Source of the DNA: Pedosphaera parvula Ellin514
Lineage (GTDB): Bacteria > Verrucomicrobiota > Verrucomicrobiia > Limisphaerales > Pedosphaeraceae
NCBI RefSeq assembly: GCF_000172555.1
Contig: NZ_ABOX02000013.1
Coordinates: 1 to 64,000, forward strand
DNA: 64,000 bases
Reading direction: 5' to 3'
Numbering within the stretch: position 1 is the first letter of the stretch; each line of letters opens with the position of its first letter. Position numbers and translations under genes: made by a program. Shown here one piece after another: positions 25,739 to 33,319 of this stretch. The notes beneath the pieces are model-generated. The model had not been told where the DNA came from. It was given only the letters and a program-made list of their open reading frames with translations, and made no database searches.

Positions 25739-28333
25739 TTACCCTGCCATCTGCCCACGCGTCACACCAAGTTGATTCAGCAGCTTCAATTCACGATACA
25801 ATTGTGCGCCTTCGATTTCGCCACGCAACAACTGACGATATTTGGTGATGGTCTGCACCACTTGTTCCGGTGTTTCGTTCAAAAATTCAATACGGAAATG
25901 ACGCGCGCCTAGAGCCATCATACGCGCTACATACTCCGCACCTGTCTGGGCGAGTGAATTGAATACCGTATTGCGGCATCCCGCGTCCGCCTTCAATGGA
26001 TGCTCCGCGCCGACGCGGTCGCGTAGTTTTACGTCATGCTTATCGCACGGACGCCCACAGTTGGAGTAATCGGTGCCCTCAGAGAGAAACGCGCAGAACA
26101 CACAATGCTCCATATGAAACATCGGCATGTGTTGATGAATGGTGATCTCAAACCATTCCGGCGGGGCGGATTTCAACAATGCTTCCAGCTGCGTGAAGTT
26201 CAAATCATACGACGCCGTCACTCGCTCCAGTCCAAAACGATTCTTGAAATAATCCGCGGTGAGACGATTGGCAATGTTGAGCGAGAAATCGCCAGTGCGC
26301 CGGCAATCCGCAAAGTAATTCAAATGATCGTAATTGCGCACCAAATAGCCATCAGCATTGCTGGAGCGGACAATCTTCATGATCCACTCTTCGCCCATCT
26401 TGAAGATGCGCGGCGGAGCGACCCAGATTGTTCGATTCGGTGCAGCACAGCCACTGGCGCAATGCACCAGCGACACTGCTTCGCGATACTTTTTCGGATC
26501 TTCAAACTCGCAATAAAGCGTCTGCACACCACATTTCAATGCTGCATCCAGTTGCTCCAGGTTGCGCGCGAGCACGATTAACTCTGAAGTCTTATCCGTG
26601 TTGCCGGCCCGGGACGACTGATCTGGCAGACTCAGGTTTGCGGCTGCTTCAGTGACTGCGTTGAGAGTCCAGCGCTTCGGTTGCACGCGCAGTCGCTCCA
26701 ATTCTATTACCACTTCGCGACGCAGCTTGTTCAACTCGCTCACTGGCAACATCACTGAGCCGGATAAATGATTTTTCAGCTCGCCCAATACGAACGGTGT
26801 GCCTCCCAGTCGACCAAGTTGTTCACGCAATCGTTCTGTGCTGAGTGGTTGATTTTGCGCCACTTCCATCGGCATCGTGGATTCAGCCTTAACGACATTG
26901 CCCACCTCATCACGAACAATGAGCGTCATCGGTTTTCCAGCCAGTCCATGAACCTCAAATGAAATCGGGCGCTGAAACTGCGGCTTCTCGCCTTCAAAGC
27001 TCTGGCGCAGCTTGCGATCCAGTTCCGGGTCGTTGGTTTTCCAGAGTTTGTCGCCAATGTGCACACGGCGAAAATTCACATCGCCATGACCAAAACCTAT
27101 CAGCGATTCCTGGCCGCGAACGTCCACGGTATAAACGCGCCCGCCTTCCTCGTCCTGGTCGGGATGCCCGGCATCGAACACCACGCCATCACCCGGCTTC
27201 AACGGTGCTTTCAGCTTCAACGCGATTCGTTCCCCCTGAATGCGGCCGACTTCGCCAAGATAAACCCCGCGTTTCTTGCCAAATCGCGCGTGCGCCAGTT
27301 CCTGGTTGTTGATGCCGCGAAACCATCCCGTATAAAGGCCGCGCGAAAACCCCATTTCGAGGTTGTAGCGGGATTCAGAGTTGATTTGCTGCATTAATTT
27401 CGCGGCATGCGATGACTCAGGTGCCTCACCACCCATAAGCTCTTTGTAAACGCGGTCCAAGGCTTGACGATAGACACGGGTGATATTGGCGACATACTCT
27501 GGCGCTTTCAACCGGCCTTCGATCTTCAGCGAGGACATGCCGGTGCGAATCAAATCGGGCAATACTTCCAATCCTGCCAAATCCTGTGGGCTGAGCAGAT
27601 AACGTTTGTCGCCGAGCGGCACGTTTTTGCCATCTGATACCAATTCATAAGGCATGCGGCAGGCCTGCGCACATTCACCGCGATTGGCTGAGCGTCCCCC
27701 CAAGGATTCGCTGGTTAAACATTGGCCGGAATAAGCAACGCATAACGCTCCATGAACAAAGACCTCCAAGGGCAAAGCCGAAACCGCACTCGTTTCCGTC
27801 GCGCTTTGTGCCGCCTGGATCTTTTCGATTTCCTTGATGGAACACTCCCGCGCGAGCACCACCAAATTACATCCCAGATCGCGGGCAAACTCCACACCAC
27901 CCGCGCTGGTGATGGTCATCTGGGTGGAGCCGTGGATTGGAAAGTCAGGCGATAGTTCGCGAATCAACCGGCAAATCCCAACATCCTGCACAATGGCGGC
28001 GTCGACACCGGCCGAAATAATCGAGCGCAGATATTGTTCGGCATCGGCCATTTCGTTGGCAAAAACCAGCGTGTTAAAAGTGACGTAGCCTTTCACCCCG
28101 CGCAGGTGGAGAAACTCCATTAGTTTTGGCAGGTCGGCTTCGGTAAAATTGTGAGCCCGCATACGGGCATTGAAGCGTTCCAACCCGAAATAAATCGCGT
28201 CCGCACCGTTTTCGACTGCCGCTTTGGCGCATTCCCAATCGCCAGCGGGCGCCAAAAGTTCGGGGCATGGTGGAACTGACGCCGAGGAACTATCGCGACG
28301 AGAGGTATCTAAAATTGTGTCTTGTGTTGGCAT
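25739..28333 (-). CDS. Peptidase U32 family protein, RlhA-like 23S rRNA hydroxylase homologue
   Basis: The protein has 864 residues from the ATG at 28333; ATG 28351 and a TTG at 28405 are alternatives. It begins with the U32 TIM-barrel signature PELLAPAGDWECAKAAVENGADAIYFGL. The Fe-S cysteine region is present (HGALCVAYSGQCLTSESL, then RSANRGECAQACRMPYEL). A central DUF3656-like domain follows (about residues 360-540). E. coli RlhA of this family hydroxylates C2501 of 23S rRNA using prephenate-derived precursors. Here a second barrel-like half (ELIVLARNLEQLDAALKCGVQTLYCEFE...C-V-F-C-A-F-L) makes it longer than the E. coli protein, a layout seen in many phyla. Confidence 0.85.
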   Translation of the reverse strand: MPTQDTILDTSRRDSSSASVPPCPELLAPAGDWECAKAAVENGADAIYFGLERFNARMRAHNFTEADLPKLMEFLHLRGVKGYVTFNTLVFANEMADAEQYLRSIISAGVDAAIVQDVGICRLIRELSPDFPIHGSTQMTITSAGGVEFARDLGCNLVVLARECSIKEIEKIQAAQSATETSAVSALPLEVFVHGALCVAYSGQCLTSESLGGRSANRGECAQACRMPYELVSDGKNVPLGDKRYLLSPQDLAGLEVLPDLIRTGMSSLKIEGRLKAPEYVANITRVYRQALDRVYKELMGGEAPESSHAAKLMQQINSESRYNLEMGFSRGLYTGWFRGINNQELAHARFGKKRGVYLGEVGRIQGERIALKLKAPLKPGDGVVFDAGHPDQDEEGGRVYTVDVRGQESLIGFGHGDVNFRRVHIGDKLWKTNDPELDRKLRQSFEGEKPQFQRPISFEVHGLAGKPMTLIVRDEVGNVVKAESTMPMEVAQNQPLSTERLREQLGRLGGTPFVLGELKNHLSGSVMLPVSELNKLRREVVIELERLRVQPKRWTLNAVTEAAANLSLPDQSSRAGNTDKTSELIVLARNLEQLDAALKCGVQTLYCEFEDPKKYREAVSLVHCASGCAAPNRTIWVAPPRIFKMGEEWIMKIVRSSNADGYLVRNYDHLNYFADCRRTGDFSLNIANRLTADYFKNRFGLERVTASYDLNFTQLEALLKSAPPEWFEITIHQHMPMFHMEHCVFCAFLSEGTDYSNCGRPCDKHDVKLRDRVGAEHPLKADAGCRNTVFNSLAQTGAEYVARMMALGARHFRIEFLNETPEQVVQTITKYRQLLRGEIEGAQLYRELKLLNQLGVTRGQMAG
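28296..28312 (+). repeat. Partial REP-like tail, third copy
   Basis: CGACGAGAGGTATCTAA matches the conserved right end of the REP-like repeats at 301-352 and 1052-1103, with one substitution and a two-base gap. The following bases (AATTG) also agree with the flank of the other copies (C-A/C-T-T-G). It lies inside the first codons of the U32 gene as drawn, or in its leader if translation starts downstream. It lacks the left palindrome arm. Confidence 0.4.
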
Positions 28334-28456
28334 GAAGCGCTCGCACAACATAACCGCCCTTGCAAAACCACACAAAGAGTAATTATTCGATTTAACCCGC
28401 TGCAACTAAGCCGCTTTTGGAGTAGCACAACTGCGCGGTGATGCTAGAGTGTCGCC

Positions 28457-29368
28457 ATGCGTGTGCTGATTTTGGGTTGTGGCTACGTCGGTTTGCCGTT
28501 AGGTGCCGAGCTGGTGCGACAAGGGCATGAAGTGTTCGGGTTACGCCGAAGTGCGGAAGGTGAGGCCGAGGTTAAAGCTGCAGGGATTCAATCGCTTGCC
28601 GGGGATATTACAAAGAGGGAAGATCTTGCCAGGATACCCGGGCCATTTGATTGGGTGGTGAACATGGTTTCTTCCACGAAGGGCGGGGTGGAGGAATACC
28701 AGCAGGTATATCTGCAAGGCACCCGTAACCTGATCGACTGGCTTGCCTTGACTCCACCCAAAAAATTTGTTTATACAAGCAGCACAAGTGTGTATGGACA
28801 AACGGACGGTTCTTCTGTAAAAGAAACCAGTCCAGTTGAGCCGTCCAGCGAAACCAGCAAGGTTTTGGTTGAAACCGAGAAGGTTTTGATGGAAGCCGCT
28901 CAACTCAGAAAACTTCCAGCGGTGATTCTTAGGGTTGCAGGTATCTACGGGCCAGAGCGCGGACATCTCTTTCAGCAGTATCTTAAGAACGAAGCCAGGA
29001 TTGCCGGAAAAGGCGAACGGATCATTAACATGATTCATCGGGATGACCTGGTCGGCATCATCATTGCGGCATTGAAAAATGGGCGAAGTGGTGAAGTTTA
29101 TAATGTAGTCGACGATGAACCGGTTACACAGTTGCATTTTTTTCAATGGCTGGCTGAGGCATTGGGTAAATGGCCGCCGCCATTCGCAACGGAAGAAGAA
29201 AATGCGGCACGAAAGCGCGGATTAACGAATAAAAAAGTGCAAAACCGCAGATTGAAAATGGAATTAGGCTATCAATTCAAATATCCCACGTTTCGGCAGG
29301 GTTACACCGCAGAGATTCTCCGTCTGGAAAGGGCGGGTCGGCTCAACATTGAGCCTGAACCGCGTTAA
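28457..29368 (+). CDS. NAD(P)-dependent epimerase/dehydratase (extended SDR)
   Basis: This 303-residue protein starts with a Rossmann motif, VLILGCGYVGLPLGAEL. The extended short-chain dehydrogenase pattern follows: FVYTSSTSVYGQTDG, then V-I-L-R-V-A-G-I-Y-G-P and NMIHRDDLVGIIIAAL. The active-site Y is in S-V-Y-G or a nearby equivalent, and the usual Y-x-x-x-K is not obvious. This resembles the YeeZ-like atypical SDR subgroup. It may act on nucleotide sugars or other metabolites; the substrate is unknown. It is divergent from the U32 gene across 123 bases. Confidence 0.8.
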   Translation: MRVLILGCGYVGLPLGAELVRQGHEVFGLRRSAEGEAEVKAAGIQSLAGDITKREDLARIPGPFDWVVNMVSSTKGGVEEYQQVYLQGTRNLIDWLALTPPKKFVYTSSTSVYGQTDGSSVKETSPVEPSSETSKVLVETEKVLMEAAQLRKLPAVILRVAGIYGPERGHLFQQYLKNEARIAGKGERIINMIHRDDLVGIIIAALKNGRSGEVYNVVDDEPVTQLHFFQWLAEALGKWPPPFATEEENAARKRGLTNKKVQNRRLKMELGYQFKYPTFRQGYTAEILRLERAGRLNIEPEPR

Positions 29369-29412
29369 GTAAACATAACGAGCAGCAAACTTATATTTTG
29401 CTTGCATTATCG

Positions 29413-29428
29413 AACTACCTGTGTAGTT
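29413..29428 (+). promoter_or_regulatory. Palindromic operator, probably bound by BlaI-type regulator
   Basis: AACTAC-CTGT-GTAGTT is a perfect inverted repeat with six-base arms. It lies 31 bases before the probable BlaI-family start at 29460. BlaI/MecI and CopY proteins bind sites with a T-A-C...G-T-A core, so this matches in style and position an autoregulatory operator. The assignment is inferred, not shown. Confidence 0.6.
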
Positions 29429-29459
29429 AATGAATAATGATAAGCTGCAAAAGGTAAAT

Positions 29460-29831
29460 ATGACGAAAGTTCCAGCCATATCTGAATCAGAATGGAAGGT
29501 GATGAAAGTCATCTGGGGTATGCCGCCACAACCGGCATCACAAATTATTGAGGCACTGTCAGATGAAGACTGGCATCCCAATACCATCAAAACATTGCTT
29601 AGCCGCCTGCATAAGAAAAAGGCGGTCGGGATACAAAAGGATAAAAACCACTATCTTTACTTCGCGACGGTGTCGGAAGCGGATTCCGTGCAGGTAGAGA
29701 GCGAATCTTTTCTTTCCCGCGTCTTTGGCGGGTCGGTGAAGCCGTTATTAATGCACTTTGTGGACAAGCAAAAGTTATCCTCCTCAGACCTCGAAGAGTT
29801 GAGGAAGATGCTGAAACAGAAGCAGAAGTAA
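29460..29831 (+). CDS. BlaI/MecI/CopY-family transcriptional repressor
   Basis: The protein has 123 residues. The ATG at 29460 is preferred over that at 29430 because AAAAGG (29449-29454) sits five bases upstream and the earlier ATG overlaps the palindrome flank. The winged-helix domain is complete: I-S-E-S-E-W-K-V-M-K-V-I-W, A-S-Q-I-I-E-A-L, W-H-P-N-T-I-K-T-L-L-S-R-L-H-K-K-K-A-V-G, Y-L-Y-F-A-T-V. A dimerisation tail follows (S-F-L-S-R-V-F-G-G-S-V-K-P-L-L-M-H-F). Such repressors are inactivated by proteolysis through an M56 membrane peptidase. The candidate partner at 30795-32528 is on the same strand but separated by an opposite-strand gene. Confidence 0.9.
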   Translation: MTKVPAISESEWKVMKVIWGMPPQPASQIIEALSDEDWHPNTIKTLLSRLHKKKAVGIQKDKNHYLYFATVSEADSVQVESESFLSRVFGGSVKPLLMHFVDKQKLSSSDLEELRKMLKQKQK

Positions 29832-30028
29832 ATCCTTTTGGTGGGCGCATAGTAGTAGTGCCTTGATTTCTGCCTGCAAGTTGTGGACCGGAATGCCCCG
29901 GGCTGAACGCGTACTGCACGCGAATTGACCGGGCGTCCTCCTCATGGCAGAAATGGATCTCAGGGCTGATACTATCGAAGGCTGTTCGCGCTGCATTTGC
30001 AGCTGAATGAGCGCCAAACAGCTTTCCC

Positions 30029-30487
30029 TCATGAGTTACCGAACAACTCACGCAGTTTTTTACTCCTGAAATCGAAGATTCTCTTCACCTCACGACCGAC
30101 AAACAACCATTCAATCAGTTTTCCTCCGGGCGCGGCATACTGCACGTTATCCCTGATCAGTGTGCCACCGTCCTTCTCTTCGAAGGTGTGCTCATGTATC
30201 CACGTGCGATAGGGGCCGTTCCGCTGTTCATCAACAAATCGAGAGGGCGGATTCCATGCCGTAATCTCGCTCGTCCAGCCCAACGGGATTCCATGCACTT
30301 TCAGCCGATATTGGATATAGGCACCGACCTTCATTTCGATCGGGCCTGCGTTTGCAATTTGAAAATCCAGCCATGGCGGTGTGATCGTTTGCAGATTTTT
30401 CGCGTTCGCAAAGAAAGAAAAAACCCTCTCGCGTTTTTGTGGCAACCACAGCTCGGATACCAGTGTTTCCATGCTCAAACCAATCAT
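30029..30487 (-). CDS. SRPBCC/START-like ligand-binding protein
   Basis: This 152-residue cytoplasmic protein has the pattern of the polyketide cyclase/CoxG-like SRPBCC subgroup: S-E-L-W-L-P-Q-K-R-E-R-V-F-S-F-F-A-N-A-K-N-L-Q-T-I-T-P-P-W-L-D-F. Later it has I-Q-Y-R-L-K-V-H-G-I-P-L-G-W-T-S-E-I-T-A-W, F-V-D-E-Q-R-N-G-P-Y-R-T-W-I-H-E-H-T-F and R-R-F-like ending FDFRSKKLRELF. The fold has a hydrophobic pocket; the ligand is unknown. It sits between the BlaI gene and the M56 gene on the opposite strand. Confidence 0.85.
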   Translation of the reverse strand: MIGLSMETLVSELWLPQKRERVFSFFANAKNLQTITPPWLDFQIANAGPIEMKVGAYIQYRLKVHGIPLGWTSEITAWNPPSRFVDEQRNGPYRTWIHEHTFEEKDGGTLIRDNVQYAAPGGKLIEWLFVGREVKRIFDFRSKKLRELFGNS

Positions 30488-30794
30488 CGTGCCAAATAGC
30501 CCAGGTGCAACCCGACTTTGGGGGCAGAAGAGGAATCAACCCGCTCGAAAGGAAACTCTGTGATGAAGCGTTGTCCGCGGCCACGCAACGTCAATTTTCA
30601 TCGCCATTTCCCCAAATTGGCTGGCTTTTCTTTTTCTGAATTGCGAAGATATCAAGTACCGTGCACGGCATTTGCCATTTACTGAATAACGCTTTGGCGG
30701 AGATCACCGTCGATTCCGCCGGATCATCACCACTGCAGTTGCAGATTTGGCTTTTCAAAGGGGCTATTCTCAACTTCCAACCTGCGTTGACGCC
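30488..30794. other. Intergenic region
   Basis: This lies between the divergent SRPBCC gene and the M56-LamG gene. A perfect 10-bp palindrome, CCGTGCACGG, lies at 30659-30668. It does not resemble the BlaI-type site at 29413-29428. No gene is supported. Confidence 0.4.
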
Positions 30795-32528
30795 GTGAAT
30801 TCGTCTGCTTTAGCCCATTTCTTTGTTTGGTTGATCAGAACATCCATGGAGGCAGCGATTTTCATTTTTATCGTAGCCTTGATCCAGTTGGTTATAAAAA
30901 AACAACTTTCTCCCCGGTGGCGGCATGCCATCTGGATACTTATTGTCATACGTCTCCTGATGCCAGTTTCCCTTCCCAGTTCGCTAAGCTTGTTCAACTT
31001 TTCGCCGATCAAGCATTCTGCCGTTTTTAATTACTCGCCTTTCAAGCCTGCGTCGCGCGGAGTAACTCCTCACGCACTCGAAATGGCTGGTCGGATGGAA
31101 AAGGAGGTTGTGCCTCCTGCTGGCGGCCTGTCATCAAGCCCCCCTTCAAGTCGCAGATTTATTTGGGCATGTTTTATCATTTGGCTGGCCGGGGTCGTAA
31201 TTTTCACATCCCGCATCGTCCAATTGGATTTTGCCTTTGCTGCCAAGGTCGGACGAACAAAAATGGTTACGGACTCGGAGACGCTGGAGTTATTGGACCA
31301 GTGCCGTCGCCGCATGGGAATCCGTTTTCCAATCGGATTGCTTGAAACCGACGAAGTGCAAACTCCGGCTCTTTATGGTGCTCTCCATCCACGTCTGCTC
31401 ATCCCCAAAGGCATGAGCGCGGATCTTAATCCAGAGGAGCTGGAACACGTATTCATGCATGAATTGGCCCATATCAAGCGCCACGACATGGTGGTCCACT
31501 GGATTATGACGCTGGCCCAAATCTTGCATTGGTTCAATCCTCTGGTTTGGGCTGCCCTGGCCCGGATGCGGGTTGAACGTGAGTTGGCTTGCGACAGTCT
31601 GGTACTTTCGTATGTCAAGGATGCAGAAAAGGAATCCTATGGCAGCACTCTTTTAAAGCTGTTGGAACGATTTACCCAACCCAGCCCCAATCCCGGGATC
31701 GTTGGAATCATGGAGAGAGCGGAGCCTATAAAGGAGCGGATTTTGAGCATTGCCCACTACAGGAAGGAAGCACAATGGTCATTCTCTGCCCTCCTGCTGA
31801 TTCTCCTCCTTGGCACCATCGGACTTACGGATGCGAGAACTTCATTGTCGGATTTGCCGGGCCTAACCCACTGGTGGCCGGCTGATGGAACTGCTGAAGA
31901 AAAGATCGGTGGCCACCATGCCATTTTGCACGGCAACCCTGGTTTTGCACCTGGCGTATATGGTCAGGCTTTCGATCTGAATGGCATCGATCAGTTCATT
32001 GAAGTTCCCAGCAGTCCCGACTTATGCCCAAAGGGTAGCTTTTCCATCTCTACATGGGTTTTTCCCAGGCAGGATAAGCAGCAGGTCATCATTTCAAAAT
32101 GGGGAGTGTGGCCGGCCGAATACAATAATCGTTCGTTTGTATTGCACACCCTGCCCGAACTGGGTTTGCGTTTCTGCACCTCGGATTTGAAAAATCAATG
32201 GAATTTTCATTACCAATATTTTGAGACAAAATTTGAGGTTTTGGCGACGAACAAGTGGAATCATGTTGTGGCTGTCTACGACCAGGCTTCCGGCCGGCGG
32301 CAAATGTATGTAAATGGGATGATTGTGGCGGAAAGGATGGATCCTCCGATAACTCTCCTGGAAACCACCGTGCCTCTCGGCATAGGCGCGGTGATTGAAG
32401 ACGCGAAATGCACCAAAACCCACAGTTATTTTAACGGGTTGATTGACGATATCCGGATCTATTCCCGCGCGCTCTCTGCCGAGGAGATCATGAGGATTTA
32501 TAAAATGACCGGTATGAAAGAGCCCTAG
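30795..32528 (+). CDS. M56 (BlaR1-like) membrane metallopeptidase fused to a LamG domain
   Basis: The protein has 577 residues from a GTG at 30795, chosen because family alignment expects about 15 residues before L-I-R-T-S-M-E-A. A TTG at 30747 and an ATG at 30846 are alternatives. Transmembrane helices flank a zinc peptidase domain with H222-E-L-A-H226 in VFMHELAHIKRHD, then N-P-L-V-W and ERELACD. This is the BlaR1/MecR1 type, which cleaves a BlaI-like repressor when activated. After the last helix (WSFSALLLILLLGTIGL) the usual penicillin-binding sensor is absent. A LamG/concanavalin domain follows (about residues 355-575; THWWPADGTAEEKIGGHHAI; W-N-H-V-V-A-V-Y-D; FNGLIDDIRIYSRALSAEEI). Confidence 0.88.
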   Translation: MNSSALAHFFVWLIRTSMEAAIFIFIVALIQLVIKKQLSPRWRHAIWILIVIRLLMPVSLPSSLSLFNFSPIKHSAVFNYSPFKPASRGVTPHALEMAGRMEKEVVPPAGGLSSSPPSSRRFIWACFIIWLAGVVIFTSRIVQLDFAFAAKVGRTKMVTDSETLELLDQCRRRMGIRFPIGLLETDEVQTPALYGALHPRLLIPKGMSADLNPEELEHVFMHELAHIKRHDMVVHWIMTLAQILHWFNPLVWAALARMRVERELACDSLVLSYVKDAEKESYGSTLLKLLERFTQPSPNPGIVGIMERAEPIKERILSIAHYRKEAQWSFSALLLILLLGTIGLTDARTSLSDLPGLTHWWPADGTAEEKIGGHHAILHGNPGFAPGVYGQAFDLNGIDQFIEVPSSPDLCPKGSFSISTWVFPRQDKQQVIISKWGVWPAEYNNRSFVLHTLPELGLRFCTSDLKNQWNFHYQYFETKFEVLATNKWNHVVAVYDQASGRRQMYVNGMIVAERMDPPITLLETTVPLGIGAVIEDAKCTKTHSYFNGLIDDIRIYSRALSAEEIMRIYKMTGMKEP

Positions 32529-32585
32529 TTCGAATGTTGAAATGTATTTGGGTCTTCCGTCAGGAATTTCCGCCCGGCATTTCAC

Positions 32586-32999
32586 TCAACCAACGCGAAA
32601 GGAGATCTTCGTAATAAAGTCCCTGCCAAAACTGTGCTGCAGGCGGTCGAGGATTTCTTTGCGTCGATACCGAACGATTTCATTCAACCAGACGCTGCTG
32701 TCCACGCTTACAAACAAGGTTCCCTTGTTAATGCCCGTGGGTTGCGCATGGGCAACAATCATGGGATCAATCAAGTTGTTCCAGACTTTCACCACCTCGG
32801 CGTCCGAACGGTGATTGTCCAGTCGCATATCCTTCAGAACTTTTGGCAACAGTTCAGACGCCTTGCGTGCCCGCATGGCCTGACCCTTTTCAATCGGAGC
32901 GAAATCGACCCCACGCCATTGCGCGAGGATTCGCTGCCGCGCATCCCCTTTCGGCGGGCCGAGCTTATACTTCCGAAACGGCTTTGGAATCAGAGCCAT
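32586..32999 (-). CDS. DUF721/DciA-like protein
   Basis: This 137-residue cytoplasmic protein has the DUF721 core: A-S-E-L-L-P-K-V-L-K-D-M-R-L, V-V-K-V-W-N-N-L-I-D-P-M-I-V-A-H-A-Q-P-T-G-I-N-K-G-T-L-F-V-S-V-D-S-S-V-W-L-N-E-I-V-R-Y-R-R-K-E-I-L. DciA proteins load or hold the replicative helicase DnaB in bacteria lacking DnaC. The N-terminal about 40 residues are basic and specific to this lineage. Neighbours give no further support, since DciA genes are often placed alone. It is convergent with the M56-LamG gene. Confidence 0.82.
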   Translation of the reverse strand: MALIPKPFRKYKLGPPKGDARQRILAQWRGVDFAPIEKGQAMRARKASELLPKVLKDMRLDNHRSDAEVVKVWNNLIDPMIVAHAQPTGINKGTLFVSVDSSVWLNEIVRYRRKEILDRLQHSFGRDFITKISFRVG

Positions 33000-33179
33000 G
33001 CCTCTAAATTAATCTTTTCCAACTGGTTTAAAAGCATCTTCTGAGCAGCCCATCCAGCGTAAAAACACCAGATTTTGCTAATTGCCGCAACTTCGAAACC
33101 CTGTCACGGCCCATGCGTCGCTAATGGAAATCGCCTTGAGCCACATAAATAAACGAACTGGCATAACGAAAAATAAAAT

Positions 33180-33207
33180 ACCCTTATTGAAAACGGGCAA
33201 TAAGGGT
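33180..33207. terminator. Strong rho-independent terminator-like hairpin
   Basis: ACCCTTATTG (33180-33189) pairs perfectly with CAATAAGGGT (33198-33207) around an eight-base loop. On the minus strand the stem is followed by an ATTTTATTTTT-like run, which suits the end of the GH42 gene whose stop is at 33320. A shorter T stretch follows on the plus strand as well. The surrounding 33000-33319 holds no gene. Confidence 0.8.
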
Positions 33208-33319
33208 CTTTTAAAAATGATTGGACTCCCTGTCGAGAGAAATGGTTTGGGGGCAAACATTCTGTTGGAGGAGAACCCATTTAGATGCGTCCGTCCTGAC
33301 ATTCTCAATAAAATTTGGG

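Noticed and set aside
30659-30668. CCGTGCACGG palindrome as a second BlaI site
   Set aside because: It shares no core with the AACTAC-N4-GTAGTT site, so no common regulator can be claimed.
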